Positions 8,964-18,984 are shown, counted from the stretch's first letter. The stretch is 64,000 bases of DNA from Microbispora corallina (GCF_016863035.1 NZ_BOOC01000003.1:248001-312000); one strand, 5' to 3'. Made by a program: numbers and translations. The notes: generated from the sequence alone by a model not told the origin.

Positions 8964-9005
8964 GATAAACACTCCTTAAGCGAATTCGCTTAACCGTTGT
9001 TTATC
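8964..9005. promoter_or_regulatory. 42-bp inverted repeat made of two divergent predicted operator boxes
   Basis: The outer arms GATAAACA (8964-8971) and TGTTTATC (8998-9005) flank a perfect 18-bp palindrome (8976-8993) centred on GAATTC. Each half contains CTTAAS-N4-GTTTAT, one per strand: minus at 8980-8965, plus at 8989-9004. The minus-strand copy matches the box in front of the OmpR-type regulator gene. It probably acts as the activator site for the lipoprotein operon. A terminator role for the protease gene is possible but no U-tract follows. Confidence 0.55.
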
Positions 9006-9085
9006 TCCCCGGCGGAAAGATGGCGGAAAAGGCCGGGGCCCGCCGGGAATTCGGCGGGCCCTCGCGCGGGTCATGCATTCTGCGG

Positions 9086-11032
9086 TCAGGCATCGTGCGG
9101 GCGCTGCTCCAGCCGGCGGCGCAGCTCCGCGATCTCGCGCTCCAGGTCTGCCACCTGCGCCGACGCGTCCCGGGTGGGAGGCTGGAAGCCCGGCGCGACC
9201 GCGGCCGCCCCCGGTCCCTCGTACGGCGAGGGCGCGGGCCGCACGTACCGGGTCGGGCCGTCGGGCCGCTGAACCTCGTGGCCGTCCTCCGGCCGCTGCC
9301 CGGCCCACGGCGAGCCGTGCGGCCCTGCCGGCGCCTCCTGCCGGGCGTCGTACCGGCGCGGGGCCTCCTGTCCGGCAAGCGAGGCCTCCTGCCGTCCCTC
9401 GTACCGGCCGGGCGGAATCTGCGGCCGCGGGCCGGGACCGATCTCGGCCTGGACCGGATACGCCCCGCCGCCGACCTGCAGCACGGGCTCCGGCTCGCCC
9501 GGCACGCCACGGCCGTCCGGGTAGCCCTGGTACGGCCCGCCCGGATAGGGGCCCGCGGGATAGGAGCCGCCGTACGCCGGGGCCTGCGCCGGCCCGGACG
9601 TCCGCCTGCGCCGCCGGAGGACGACCATCAGCAGCACCAGGCCGCCCGCGACGGCGACCACGACGGCGGCGCCGGCCGCGACCCACACCCACATCGGCAA
9701 CGGGGTCTCGTCCCTGCCCGAGGAGATGGCCTCCTGGGAGTCGGTGATGTACTTGGCGACGTACGGGTGGCTCGGCAGCAGCGCCTGCACCTCGCGGAAC
9801 TTGGGCAGCGCGTCCTTGTAGTGCCGCTGGAAGAAGTCGTTCAGCGCGTCGTCGTACTTGCGGGTCGTCAGCGACTCGGCCGGGTGGACGTTCTTCTCGT
9901 TCAGCTTCTCCTTGATGATCGAGACCGGCAGCACGAAGCTCTCGTTCTCCGACGCCTCGCCGTTCTCGCTGACCGTCCCGGCGATCAGCATGCCGATCAC
10001 CCTGCCGTCGCGGCCGAACACCGGTCCGCCCGAGTTGCCGTGGTAGGACGGCGCCTGGGTCTGGATGTACGGCACGCCCTCCTTGGTGGTCCGCCGGGCG
10101 TTGTACGGGCCCTCGGTCAGCGCCGGCTCCAGCTTGGACTCCAGGCTGAACCACGGGGTGTTCGTGACGAGGCCGGGGAAGCCGCTGATGTAGAGCGTGT
10201 CGCCGGTCCGCACGTCGGCGTCGTCGCCGAGCGGCACGGTCGGCAGGTTCTGCTGGCCGTTGACCTTGAGCAGCGCGAAGTCCTTGCCGGGGTAGCTCTC
10301 GCCGACCGACACCAGCTCGGCCGGGACCTCCTTGGCCGTCTTGTCCACGCCGCCCCCGGGCAGGCTCTGCAGCACCGACAGACTCTTGCGCAGGCCGCGG
10401 ATCTCCAGGTGGCTGCTGTTGAAGGTCACGTAGATCTGCTGGGCCAGCTGGACCATCTCCGCGTCGGCCGAGATCCCCCGCAGGTCCTTGAGGATCTGCT
10501 TGGCGTCCTGCTTGTTGAACTTCTCCAACGCCTGCTGGGCGAAGACGTCCGACAGCTCCTGGTCGCTCATCTGCACGCAGTGGGCGCCGGTGACCATGTA
10601 CCCGTCCGGGGTCACCCACCAGCCCGTGCACAGCCCGCCGACCTGCGCCTTGACGGTCCGCTCGGGCGTGGTGGGGGCGATGTAACGGTCCACGTCGGCG
10701 GCCATCTGCTGGAACAGGTACTTGGCGATGCTCCGCTCGTCGGAGGAGATCTTGCCGTCGAGGACCGCCGCCGTCGCCTGATTGACGAGCTGGTCGAACG
10801 GCCCCTGCTTGATCGTGCCGGTCGGGACGACGACCTCGCCCGAGTAGGTGTACGCGGTGAGCTGCACGGCGGGCTGGGTGCGGGCGGCCAGCCGGGTGCC
10901 GGCCGGGACCGCGTCCCCGGCGTCCCCCGCGTCCGCCGCGGCGGGAGCCGCGACGCCGAGGGCCGCGACGGTGGCGAGCGCGGCCGCCGCCCCGACCAGC
11001 CTGCCGGCGAATTTCCTGATATTTCCATTCAC
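9086..11032 (-). CDS. Membrane-anchored trypsin-like serine protease with long cytoplasmic tail
   Basis: A 648-aa protein with an N-terminal signal peptide (about 35 residues). The chymotrypsin-fold domain shows the triad regions VTGAHC (His), GKDFALLKV (Asp) and HGNSGGPVFG (Ser). A single TM helix (VWVAAGAAVVVAVAGGLVLL, about 450-472) is followed by RRRRR, so the protease domain is outside. The remaining ~170 residues are a Pro/Gly/Gln/Tyr-rich low-complexity tail ending in a short coiled coil (VADLEREIAELRRRLEQ). The tail is unlike that of HtrA, and no PDZ domain is visible. GTG 11032 is the only start in front of the signal peptide. Confidence 0.82.
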   Translation of the reverse strand: MNGNIRKFAGRLVGAAAALATVAALGVAAPAAADAGDAGDAVPAGTRLAARTQPAVQLTAYTYSGEVVVPTGTIKQGPFDQLVNQATAAVLDGKISSDERSIAKYLFQQMAADVDRYIAPTTPERTVKAQVGGLCTGWWVTPDGYMVTGAHCVQMSDQELSDVFAQQALEKFNKQDAKQILKDLRGISADAEMVQLAQQIYVTFNSSHLEIRGLRKSLSVLQSLPGGGVDKTAKEVPAELVSVGESYPGKDFALLKVNGQQNLPTVPLGDDADVRTGDTLYISGFPGLVTNTPWFSLESKLEPALTEGPYNARRTTKEGVPYIQTQAPSYHGNSGGPVFGRDGRVIGMLIAGTVSENGEASENESFVLPVSIIKEKLNEKNVHPAESLTTRKYDDALNDFFQRHYKDALPKFREVQALLPSHPYVAKYITDSQEAISSGRDETPLPMWVWVAAGAAVVVAVAGGLVLLMVVLRRRRRTSGPAQAPAYGGSYPAGPYPGGPYQGYPDGRGVPGEPEPVLQVGGGAYPVQAEIGPGPRPQIPPGRYEGRQEASLAGQEAPRRYDARQEAPAGPHGSPWAGQRPEDGHEVQRPDGPTRYVRPAPSPYEGPGAAAVAPGFQPPTRDASAQVADLEREIAELRRRLEQRPHDA

Positions 11033-11140
11033 GCAGGCAATCGTGAACGGGCCGTCTTGTCCCCTGCTTGGAGGTGGCTTGGGGCACGAGCGAGCCGCGT
11101 CCTGAGCGCGCCGGCAGCCGCCCGAACCCCGGGAACGCCG

Positions 11141-11171
11141 ACGGCCCCCGCCCGGTGAGGACGGGGGCCGT
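11141..11171 (-). terminator. Hairpin downstream of aceE
   Basis: Perfect 10-bp arms, ACGGCCCCCG (11141-11150) and CGGGGGCCGT (11162-11171), with an 11-nt loop, 15 bp beyond the aceE stop. GC-rich terminators without U-tracts are normal in actinomycetes. Confidence 0.6.
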
Positions 11172-11186
11172 ACGCGGTCGGCAGCC

Positions 11187-13940
11187 TCAGACGCCCATGG
11201 ACTGGGTGTCGTTGGTCTCCGGCGTGGGCTGGCCCACGACCTGGGTCACGCCGTTCTTCAGGTGGTAACGGGCGATGGCCTCCTGCAGGACCTCCTGCTT
11301 GGCCTCGCCCCGGCGTACCAGCTGGGTGAGCACGGCCAGCACGATCGACGCCGCGTCCACGTGGAAGTGGCGGCGCAGCGCCGAGCGGGTGTCGGACAGG
11401 CCGAACCCGTCGGTGCCGAGCGAGGCCCAGTCACCGGGCACCCACTGCGCGATCTGGTCCGGCACGGCCCGCATGTAGTCGCTCACGCCCACGAACGGCC
11501 CGGGCACGCCGGACAGCAGGTTCGTCACGTACGGCGTGCGCTGCTCGGCGTCGGGGTTGAGCAGGTTGTGCTCCTCGACGGCGAGGGCGTCCCTGCGCAG
11601 CTCCGACCAGGAGGTGGCCGACCAGACGGAGGCCGAGACGCCCCAGTCCTCGGCGAGCATCCGCTGCGCCTCCAGCGCCCACGGCGCCGCGACGCCGGAG
11701 ACCAGGATGTTGGCCTTCGGCCCGTCGCCGCCGGCGGGGGAGTAGAGGTAGAGGCCCTTGAGGATGCCCTCGACGTCGACGCCCTCCGGCTCCGCGGGCT
11801 GCGGGTAGGGCTCGTTGTAGACGGTCAGGTAGTAGAAGACGTTCTCCGGGTTCTCCCCGTACATCCTCCGCAGGCCGTCCTTGACGATGTGCGCGATCTC
11901 GAACGCCCACGCCGGGTCGTACGACACGGCGGCCGGGTTCGTCGAGGCGATCAGCGGCGTGTGGCCGTCCTCGTGCTGCAGGCCCTCGCCGTTCAGCGTG
12001 GTGCGGCCGGCCGTCGCGCCGAGCAGGAAGCCGCGGCCCATCTGGTCGCCCAGCTGCCACATCTGGTCGGCGGTCCGCTGGAACCCGAACATCGAGTAGA
12101 AGATGTACACCGGGATCATGTGCTCGCCGTGCGTGGCGTACGAGCTGCCCGCCGCGATGACCGAGCCCATCGAGCCGGACTCGCTGATGCCCTCGTGGAG
12201 GATCTGGCCCTCGGTCGACTCCTTGTACGACAGCAGCAGCTCGCGGTCGACCGCCTCGTACGTCTGCCCGTGGGGCGAGTAGATCTTGGCGGTCGGGAAC
12301 ATCGCGTCCACGCCGAACGTGCGGGCCTCGTCCGGGATGATCGGCACGAACCGGGCGCCGATCTCCTTGTCGCGGACGAGGTCCTTGAGCAGGCGGACGA
12401 ACGCCATGGTCGTCGCGACGTTCTGCTTGCCCGAGCCCTTGCGCAGGCCGGCGTAGACCGCGTCGCCGGGGAGCTTGAGCGGCTTGGCGCGCACGACCCG
12501 CTTGGGCAGGTAGCCGCCGAGCGCCGCCCGGCGCTCCTTCATGTACGCGATCTCCTCGTTGTCCTCTCCCGGGTGGAAGTACGGCGGGAGGTCGGCCTCG
12601 AGGTCCTTGTCGGGGATGGGCAGGTAGAGCCGGTCGCGGAAGTCCTTGAGCTCGGCCTTGCTCATCTTCTTCATCTGGTGGGTGGCGTTGCGGGCCTCGA
12701 AGTCCTTGCCCAGCGTCCAGCCCTTGATCGTCTGCGCCAGGATCACCGTCGGCTGGCCGACGTGCTCGCGGGCCGCCTTGAACGCCGCGTACACCTTGCG
12801 GTAGTCGTGACCGCCGCGCGACAGCTTGCGGATGTCGTCGTCCGACATGTGCTCGACCATCTTGCGCAGGCGCGGGTCGCCGCCGAAGAAGTTCTCCCGG
12901 ATGTACGCGCCCGACTCGACGGAGTAGGTCTGGAACTGGCCGTCGGGCGTGGTGTTCATCTGGTTGACCAGCACGCTGTCGACGTCGGCCGCGAGCAGCG
13001 GGTCCCAGTCACGACCCCAGACGACCTTGATGACGTTCCAGCCGGCGCCGCGGAAGTAGGACTCCAGCTCCTGGATGATCTTGCCGTTGCCGCGCACCGG
13101 GCCGTCGAGCCGCTGCAGGTTGCAGTTGATGACGAACGTGAGGTTGTCGAGCTCCTCGCGGGCCGCAACGCCGATCGCGCCGAGCGACTCGGGCTCGTCC
13201 ATCTCGCCGTCGCCGAGGAAGCACCAGACGTGGCTGCGGCTGGTGTCCTTGATCTGGCGGCTCAGCAGGTAGCGGTTGAACCGCGCCTGGTAGATCGCGC
13301 CGATCGGGCCGAGGCCCATCGACACCGTGGGGAACTCCCAGAAGTCCGGCATGAGCCGGGGGTGCGGGTACGACGGCAGGCCGCGGAAGCCGTGGGACAG
13401 CTCCTGGCGGAACGCGTCGAGCTCGGCGGCCGACAGGCGGCCCTCGAGGAAGGCGCGGGCGTAGATGCCGGGGGCGGCGTGCCCCTGGATGAACACCTGG
13501 TCGCCCGACTCGCCGTGGTCCTTGCCGCGGAAGAAGTGGTTGAAGCCCACCTCGTACAGGGACGCGGCGGAGGCGTAGGTGGCGATGTGACCGCCCACGT
13601 TGGTCCGGGCGTTCGCGCGGGTCACCATGACGGCCGCGTTCCACCGGATGTAGGCCCGGATGCGGCGCTCGACGTACTCGTCGCCGGGGAACCACGGCTC
13701 GCGCTCCGGCGGAATCGTGTTGATGTAGTCCGTGCTGCGCAGCCCGGGCACGCCCACCTGGTGCTCGCGGGCCCGCTCGAGCAGCCGAAGCATCAGATAT
13801 CGGGCACGGGTGCGGCCCTCGGTCTTGATGACGTTGTCGAGCGATTCGAGCCACTCATGGGTCTCGCTCGGGTCGACATCAGGCAACTGGCTGGGTAGGC
13901 CGTCGCTGATGATCGAGAAACGCTGGCGTCCGGAAGCCAC
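11187..13940 (-). CDS. aceE: Pyruvate dehydrogenase E1 component (homodimeric type)
   Basis: A 917-aa cytoplasmic enzyme. It performs thiamine-diphosphate-dependent decarboxylation of pyruvate and reductive acetylation of the E2 lipoyl domain. The length and sequence match the AceE family used by Actinobacteria: [19 protein letters not shown] near the N terminus, the ThDP motif [12 protein letters not shown]...NCNLQ at about residues 245-275, and the transketolase-like middle and C-terminal domains ([29 protein letters not shown] region). It is transcribed alone and followed by a hairpin. The start is GTG with GGAAGGCGAG upstream. In mycobacteria aceE is divergent from a DUF3052 gene and ahpE; here the same genes occur at 22.1-23.1 kb. 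Confidence 0.96.
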   Translation of the reverse strand: MASGRQRFSIISDGLPSQLPDVDPSETHEWLESLDNVIKTEGRTRARYLMLRLLERAREHQVGVPGLRSTDYINTIPPEREPWFPGDEYVERRIRAYIRWNAAVMVTRANARTNVGGHIATYASAASLYEVGFNHFFRGKDHGESGDQVFIQGHAAPGIYARAFLEGRLSAAELDAFRQELSHGFRGLPSYPHPRLMPDFWEFPTVSMGLGPIGAIYQARFNRYLLSRQIKDTSRSHVWCFLGDGEMDEPESLGAIGVAAREELDNLTFVINCNLQRLDGPVRGNGKIIQELESYFRGAGWNVIKVVWGRDWDPLLAADVDSVLVNQMNTTPDGQFQTYSVESGAYIRENFFGGDPRLRKMVEHMSDDDIRKLSRGGHDYRKVYAAFKAAREHVGQPTVILAQTIKGWTLGKDFEARNATHQMKKMSKAELKDFRDRLYLPIPDKDLEADLPPYFHPGEDNEEIAYMKERRAALGGYLPKRVVRAKPLKLPGDAVYAGLRKGSGKQNVATTMAFVRLLKDLVRDKEIGARFVPIIPDEARTFGVDAMFPTAKIYSPHGQTYEAVDRELLLSYKESTEGQILHEGISESGSMGSVIAAGSSYATHGEHMIPVYIFYSMFGFQRTADQMWQLGDQMGRGFLLGATAGRTTLNGEGLQHEDGHTPLIASTNPAAVSYDPAWAFEIAHIVKDGLRRMYGENPENVFYYLTVYNEPYPQPAEPEGVDVEGILKGLYLYSPAGGDGPKANILVSGVAAPWALEAQRMLAEDWGVSASVWSATSWSELRRDALAVEEHNLLNPDAEQRTPYVTNLLSGVPGPFVGVSDYMRAVPDQIAQWVPGDWASLGTDGFGLSDTRSALRRHFHVDAASIVLAVLTQLVRRGEAKQEVLQEAIARYHLKNGVTQVVGQPTPETNDTQSMGV

Positions 13941-14466
13941 TGGGTCTCGCCTTCCGAGAATGGACTGTGGTCACGTCTGGTCTGGTACGTCTTGCCTGCT
14001 GTGTTCCCGCGGGGATCGCGGCTCGTGGTCGCTCTCCATCCTGGCTCGGTTCACCGCAAAGCGCATCTCTACTCTCCGGTAACCGAAGCGTCCCTGCTGG
14101 CAGCGGGGTACGCATGGCCTAGACCACCGATGGTAGGACGATTTTCCCCGACCGCCCATTCCCGGTCACGACCGGGGGTTCCATTACCTGCCGGACAGCA
14201 GGTTGTTCCTGGTCGGGAACCTCCGTACCCGCCTCCCCCGCCGCGTACCCGGACCGGTTCGCGATATCCCCCGAAAGAGGGACAAGCGGCCCCGCCGCGG
14301 CGCGATGCCGGGCGCCGTCCGCGCCGCCAGCCTGATCGTACGGCCCCGCGGGGTGCGGGGCCGTCCACCCCTCGCCGCTGCAGCCGTCTCCTCCGACCGT
14401 CACGCCGTCCTTCCGCGTGTCGCGTCAGCGGGGAGCGGGGAGCGGCACCGTCACGGAGGGCCGCCG
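13941..14466. other. Intergenic region between divergent aceE and lipoprotein operon
   Basis: About 525 bp with no convincing gene; the open frames are short and basic. It must contain the aceE promoter on the minus strand and the lipoprotein operon promoter on the plus strand, with a GGAGG ribosome-binding site just before 14467. The CTTAAS-N4-GTTTAK box of the first cassette is absent, so the second cassette is probably controlled by another system. Confidence 0.45.
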
Positions 14467-15075
14467 ATGAGACGCGCGATGATCCTGGCCGTCGCCTCCC
14501 TGTTCGTCCCGGTCGCGGCCTGCGGCACCGGCGACCCGCCGCACGCGCCCCCGGGCGCGGGAGCCGCCGGGAACTCAGGCGGGGAGTCGCCGGGCTCGGG
14601 AGCGTCCGGGGCGGGCGGGGTCTCGCCGGGCGCCGGGACCTCGGCAACGGGGACGGTTCAGGTGATGCCTGTCATGCGGGAGATCTCCCGGTGCTTCCGG
14701 TCGCACGGCGTCCCCGGATTCCCCGATCCGATCGTGGACAACCGCAGCGGCTACCCGATCTTCCCGCCGAACGCGCCGCGCGTCCCGCAGGCCGCCCGGG
14801 CCGCCTGCGAGCCCATCGCCCGGCGCCTTCCGCCGGGCGCGATGGCGACGCACCCACCTACTCCCGAGTACATGCGCGGGCTGATCGCGTACGCCGGCTG
14901 CATGCGGGCCCACGGCCTGCCTGACTGGCCCGATCCCGACCCGGACGGCGAGTTCCCGCTGCCGCCCCGGCTGCTGGCCGCCGGCAAGCGCGGCTTCGTC
15001 GCCCAGATGCGCAGCTGCGCGGCCGTCAATCCCGACCCCTCGAAGCGCGTCTCCATCAGAGGGGCGGCGTCGTGA
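14467..15075 (+). CDS. Lipoprotein with duplicated C-[MF]-R...P-D-P modules
   Basis: A 202-aa predicted lipoprotein with lipobox VPVAAC (Cys about 19), then a ~45-residue Gly/Ser/Ala linker and two modules. Module 1 is ISRCFRSHGVPGFPDP with a partner Cys in RAACEPIARRLP. Module 2 is YAGCMRAHGLPDWPDP with a partner Cys in MRSCAAVNP. The layout equals that of the lipoprotein at 8353 and of the following gene. ATG 14467 has CGGAGGG 6-8 nt upstream. It is the first gene of a five-gene plus-strand exporter operon. The function is unknown. Confidence 0.75.
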   Translation: MRRAMILAVASLFVPVAACGTGDPPHAPPGAGAAGNSGGESPGSGASGAGGVSPGAGTSATGTVQVMPVMREISRCFRSHGVPGFPDPIVDNRSGYPIFPPNAPRVPQAARAACEPIARRLPPGAMATHPPTPEYMRGLIAYAGCMRAHGLPDWPDPDPDGEFPLPPRLLAAGKRGFVAQMRSCAAVNPDPSKRVSIRGAAS

Positions 15076-15152
15076 AGCCCGAGCCCGGCGGGGACGCCCC
15101 CCGGTCGCCTGTCCGGCAGACCCGTGGCTCTCGTCCCTCGGAAAGGATGGTC

Positions 15153-15713
15153 ATGAGTAGGCGATTCCGGCATCTGACGGCGTTCGCTCGGCCGGGGGCG
15201 CTGGCCCGGGCGTCCGCGTTCGCCCTGGCGGCGGCGCTGGTCGCGGGGTGCCAGGGCGCGGGCGCCGGCCCGCCCGCGGCCTCGGCGAGCCCGTCCGCCT
15301 CCCCGTCGTTCGGCGTCTACCGGGAGCTGGCCCGCTGCATCCGCGCGCACGGCGTCCCCGGCTTCCCCGATCCGGTCGTCGACTCGGCCACCGGCCGGGT
15401 CGACTTCCCCGGCGCCGACAAGCCGCCGCAGAGCGCCATAAGGGGGTGCAAGACGATCATCGACCGCCTGCCGCAGGACGCCGGGAAGACCCCCGCCCTC
15501 ACGGCGGCCGACATGGCCGAGCTCCGGCAGTTCGCCCGGTGCATGCGCGGACACGGCCTGGCCGACTGGCCCGACCCCTCGGCCGACGGCAGGTTCCTGC
15601 TGCCGCAGCGGCTGACCGACAAGAGGGCGATCCTGACCCAGTTGCAGGCCTGCCGGCAGTCCATGCCCAAGGGTCGCATCCAGATCGTTCCGCCTGGGGG
15701 GAACCATGGCTGA
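15153..15713 (+). CDS. Second lipoprotein with duplicated C-M-R...P-D-P modules
   Basis: A 186-aa predicted lipoprotein with a basic N terminus, hydrophobic stretch ASAFALAAALVAGC (lipobox LVAGC) and two repeats: LARCIRAHGVPGFPDP with partner IRGCKTIIDRLP, and FARCMRGHGLADWPDP with partner LQACRQSMP. It is a clear paralogue of the preceding gene. The frame is open from GTG 15072, which overlaps the upstream stop by 4 bp. ATG 15153 is preferred because GGAAAGG lies 6 nt upstream and the signal peptide then has normal length. It overlaps the adaptor gene by 8 bp. Confidence 0.75.
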   Translation: MSRRFRHLTAFARPGALARASAFALAAALVAGCQGAGAGPPAASASPSASPSFGVYRELARCIRAHGVPGFPDPVVDSATGRVDFPGADKPPQSAIRGCKTIIDRLPQDAGKTPALTAADMAELRQFARCMRGHGLADWPDPSADGRFLLPQRLTDKRAILTQLQACRQSMPKGRIQIVPPGGNHG

Positions 15714-16824
15714 GCGCGCCGAGCGGCGCGGGGGGCGGCCCGGCCGGGCGGTGCTCGCGGGCGCCGCCGTGCTCGCGCTGGCGGGCGGCGGCCTGGCCGT
15801 GGCCGACGGGATCAGGCGGGCCGGGCGGACCCCGGCCTCCGCCTCGTCGTCCGGGGACGCGCAGGGCGCCGCCGTGCCCGCCGTCCCGACGGGAACGGCC
15901 GCCGTCGAGCGGACCGACGTCACCCAGAGCGTCCAGATCAACGGCACCCTGACGTACGACGGCGCGTTCACCGTCCAGGGGACGGGCGGCCGGCTGACCC
16001 GGCTGCCCGCGCCCGGGTCGGTGGTCCGCCGGGGCCGGGCGGTCTACGAGGCCGACGGCAGGAAGGTCCCCCTCCTGTACGGTCCCCGCCCCGCGTGGCG
16101 GCCGTTCGCGCTCGGCATGACCGACGGCCCGGACGTCCGCCAGCTCGAACGCAACCTGAGGGCCCTCGGCTACACCGGCTTCACCGTCGACTCCCACTAC
16201 GACCTGGGGACGTACTACGCGGTCCGCCGGTGGCAGCACCACCTGAGGCTGCCGGTCACCGGCTCGCTGTCCCTCGGGCAGGTCGTCTTCCTGCCCGGGC
16301 CGCTGCGCGTGACCGCGTACGACGCCGCGCTGGGCGCGGCGATCGGCGGCCCGGTCCTCCACGGGACGGGTGAGACGCCGGTCGTGTCGGTCCGGCTCGA
16401 CCCCAGCATGGCCCCCGGCATACGGAAGGGCGACCGCGTCACGGTCACGCTCCCGGACGGGCGCGAGCGGCGGGGCCGGGTGTCCGAGGTCAGCGACGTC
16501 GCCCAGGCGAGCCAGGGGCCGGACGAGCAACAGCAGCAGTCGTACGTCCCGATCACCGTCCACCTCACCGGAAAGCAGCCCCGGGTGCTCGACCAGGCCA
16601 TGGTCCAGGTGGCGATCACCACGGAACGCCACCGCGACGTGCTCGCGGTGCCGATCGTGGCGCTCCTCGCCCGGCCCGGCGGCGCCTTCTCCGTCGTCAC
16701 CGTCGGCGCGGGCGGCCACCGCACGGAGGTTCCGGTGGAGACGGGCCTGTTCGACGAGGTCTCGGGGGTCGTCGAGGTGACCGGCGTCGCCGAGGGAGCC
16801 CGGGTGGAGGTGCCCGAGGGATGA
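15706..16824 (+). CDS. Membrane-fusion-like adaptor with peptidoglycan-binding domain (second cassette)
   Basis: A 372-aa paralogue of the adaptor at 7296. It has a basic N terminus, a TM anchor ([20 protein letters not shown]), the [12 protein letters not shown] barrel region, a PG_binding_1 domain ([22 protein letters not shown], about 145-170) and a MacA-like C-terminal region. The run EQQQQS (about residue 275) is a small insertion relative to its paralogue. It overlaps the neighbours on both sides, so the whole cassette is translationally coupled. Predicted role: wall-spanning adaptor of the ABC exporter. Confidence 0.85.
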   Translation: MAERAERRGGRPGRAVLAGAAVLALAGGGLAVADGIRRAGRTPASASSSGDAQGAAVPAVPTGTAAVERTDVTQSVQINGTLTYDGAFTVQGTGGRLTRLPAPGSVVRRGRAVYEADGRKVPLLYGPRPAWRPFALGMTDGPDVRQLERNLRALGYTGFTVDSHYDLGTYYAVRRWQHHLRLPVTGSLSLGQVVFLPGPLRVTAYDAALGAAIGGPVLHGTGETPVVSVRLDPSMAPGIRKGDRVTVTLPDGRERRGRVSEVSDVAQASQGPDEQQQQSYVPITVHLTGKQPRVLDQAMVQVAITTERHRDVLAVPIVALLARPGGAFSVVTVGAGGHRTEVPVETGLFDEVSGVVEVTGVAEGARVEVPEG

Positions 16825-17534
16825 GCGTCCCGTCGGGGGTCCTCGTGCTCGACGAGGTCCGCAAGGTCTACCCCGGCGAGCCGCCCGTCGAGCCGGTGCG
16901 GGGCATCTCGCTGTCGGTCGCGGAGGGCGACATGGTGGCCGTTCTCGGGCCGTCCGGGTCGGGCAAGTCCACCCTGCTCCACCTGATGGCCGCGCTCGAC
17001 CGGCCCACGTCCGGGTCCGTACGGCTGGCCGGGCACGCGGTGGAGGGGCTGCCGGACCGGAGGCTGGCCGGGCTGCGGGCCCATCACGTCGGCGTGGTGT
17101 TCCAGCAGTTCTTCCTGCTGGACGCCCTCACCGCGCTGGAGAACGTCGCCACCGGGCTGCTCTACCGGGGCGAGCCGGCCCGGCGGCGGCGCCGGCTCGC
17201 CGTCGAGGCGCTCGACCGGGTCGGGCTCGGCCACCGCGGGGGACATCGGGCCGCCCGGCTGTCCGGTGGAGAGCGCCAGCGGGTGGCGATCGCGCGGGCG
17301 CTGGTGGGACGGCCGTCGATCCTCTTCGCCGACGAGCCCACCGGCAACCTCGACTCGGCCACCGGCGCCGAGATCGTCGCGCTGCTGCGCGAGCTGAACG
17401 ACCAGGGGGCGACCCTCGTGATCGTCACCCACGACGCCGGCGTGGCCGCCGCGTGCCGCCGCCGGATCGTCCTGCGCGACGGCCGCGTGGTGGCCCGGGA
17501 GCACAACGGTGACCGCAACGACGGGCGGGAGTGA
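16821..17534 (+). CDS. ABC transporter ATP-binding protein (MacB/LolD type, second cassette)
   Basis: A 237-aa ATPase with Walker [11 protein letters not shown]-loop [10 protein letters not shown], signature [15 protein letters not shown], Walker [12 protein letters not shown] and H-loop IVTHD. It is closely similar to the ATPase at 6589. It starts inside the adaptor stop codon (ATGA) and ends a few bases before the permease start. It energises the adjacent FtsX-like permease. Confidence 0.92.
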   Translation: MSVPSGVLVLDEVRKVYPGEPPVEPVRGISLSVAEGDMVAVLGPSGSGKSTLLHLMAALDRPTSGSVRLAGHAVEGLPDRRLAGLRAHHVGVVFQQFFLLDALTALENVATGLLYRGEPARRRRRLAVEALDRVGLGHRGGHRAARLSGGERQRVAIARALVGRPSILFADEPTGNLDSATGAEIVALLRELNDQGATLVIVTHDAGVAAACRRRIVLRDGRVVAREHNGDRNDGRE

Positions 17535-17538
17535 CGAC

Positions 17539-18915
17539 ATGGACGAGCATCAGGGCGGCCGGGACGAACAGGACCCGGGAGCCGGGCCGCGCGGACGCGA
17601 TCCGCTGCCGGGCGGGCGGGACGCGGGGCCGGGCGGGCCGCGTGCGCAGCCGGGCGGGCCCCGGATGCCGATTGGTGGGGGCGCGGGGCCGGGCGAGTCG
17701 CATGAGCAGCCGGACGGCCGCAAGGCGCCGCTGCCGCGGCTGCGGGCGGCCGATCTGCTGGCGACCGGCACGCTCGGGGTGCGCACCCGGCGGACCCGGG
17801 CCGTCCTGTCGGCTCTCGGCATCGCGATCGGCATCGCGGCGATCGTGGCCGTGCTCGGCGTGACGAGGTCGAGCCAGTCGGCGCTGCTCGCGCAGATCGA
17901 CCGGCTCGGCACCAACCTGCTCACCGTCGTGAACGGCAGGGACCTGGGGGGCGCGGAGGCGACCCTTCCGGTGGACGCGGCGCGGATGATCCGCCGGATG
18001 ACGGGCGTGCTGCACGTCGCCCCGACCACCCAGCTCGCCGCGCGCAACGTCTACCGCAACGCGCGGGTGCCCTCCGGCCAGACGGGCGGCCTGGCCGTCC
18101 GCGCCTGCGACCCGTCCCTGCCGGCGGCGCTGGACGGACGGGTGCGGCGGGGCAGGTTCCTCGACGCGGCCACCGCCGGCTACCCGGTCACCGTGCTCGG
18201 CTACGAGGCCGCCCGGACGCTCGGGATCACCGGGACCGGCCCGGACGTCCGCGTCTGGCTCGGCGGCCACTGGTTCTCCGTTGCCGGGATCCTCGACCCG
18301 CTGCCCCTGGCCCCGGAGATCGACCGGTCGGCGCTGGTGGGGTTCCCCGTCGCCGCCCGGCTGCTCGGGTACGACGGGCATCCGAGCCGCCTGTACGTCC
18401 GGGTGGCCCAGGACCGGGTCGAGCAGGTGGCGGGCCTGCTCGCGCTGACGACCGACCCGGCCAACCCGGAGCAGGCCGAGGTGAACCGGCCCTCGGACGC
18501 GCTGACGGCCCGGCTCGCCGTCGCCCAGTCGGGGGCCGCGCTGTTCCTCGGCCTGGGGGCCATCGCCCTGCTCGTGGGCGGGATCGGCATCGGCAACATC
18601 ATGGTCATCTCGGTGCTCGAACGCCGGGGGGAGATCGGCCTGCGCCGGTCGCTGGGCGCCACCCGGCGGCACGTGGCCGGCCAGTTTCTGACCGAGTCGC
18701 TCGTGCTGGCCGCGATCGGAGGCGCAGGCGGGGTGGCCATCGGGTGCCTCGTCACGGCCGGCCTGTCCGCCTCTCGGGGCTGGGACCTGCTGATCCCGCC
18801 GGAGGCACTGTGGGGCGGCCCGGCCGTGGCCCTCGCGGTCGGCGCGCTCGCGGGCCTCTACCCGGCCCTCCGCGCCGCCGCCCTCGCCCCGACGGACGCC
18901 CTGCGCACCGTCTGA
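17539..18915 (+). CDS. FtsX/MacB-type ABC transporter permease (second cassette)
   Basis: A 458-aa paralogue of the permease at 5342. It carries an extra ~50-residue Gly/Pro/Arg-rich cytoplasmic N terminus, then TM1 ([20 protein letters not shown]), a periplasmic-type domain and three C-terminal TMs with the [20 protein letters not shown] segment. ATG 17539 is preferred (GGGCGGGAG 8 nt upstream) over GTG 17509, which would overlap the ATPase gene. It ends 69 bp from a convergent response-regulator gene. Confidence 0.88.
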   Translation: MDEHQGGRDEQDPGAGPRGRDPLPGGRDAGPGGPRAQPGGPRMPIGGGAGPGESHEQPDGRKAPLPRLRAADLLATGTLGVRTRRTRAVLSALGIAIGIAAIVAVLGVTRSSQSALLAQIDRLGTNLLTVVNGRDLGGAEATLPVDAARMIRRMTGVLHVAPTTQLAARNVYRNARVPSGQTGGLAVRACDPSLPAALDGRVRRGRFLDAATAGYPVTVLGYEAARTLGITGTGPDVRVWLGGHWFSVAGILDPLPLAPEIDRSALVGFPVAARLLGYDGHPSRLYVRVAQDRVEQVAGLLALTTDPANPEQAEVNRPSDALTARLAVAQSGAALFLGLGAIALLVGGIGIGNIMVISVLERRGEIGLRRSLGATRRHVAGQFLTESLVLAAIGGAGGVAIGCLVTAGLSASRGWDLLIPPEALWGGPAVALAVGALAGLYPALRAAALAPTDALRTV

Positions 18916-18984
18916 CGGCCCGTGATTCCCAGGGTCCCTGACCGGTCGGCAGAGTCACTACGGCCGAAGCCTGCCAGGGGCGTC

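Noticed and set aside
11262-13898. 878-codon open frame antisense to aceE
   Set aside because: It mirrors aceE exactly and has the composition of a GC-skew shadow (Arg/Val/Leu/Gly-rich, no motifs); aceE is unambiguous.
18916-18984. Terminator between the convergent permease and NarL regulator genes
   Set aside because: Only a short CAGGG/CCCTG match with almost no loop; too weak to call.
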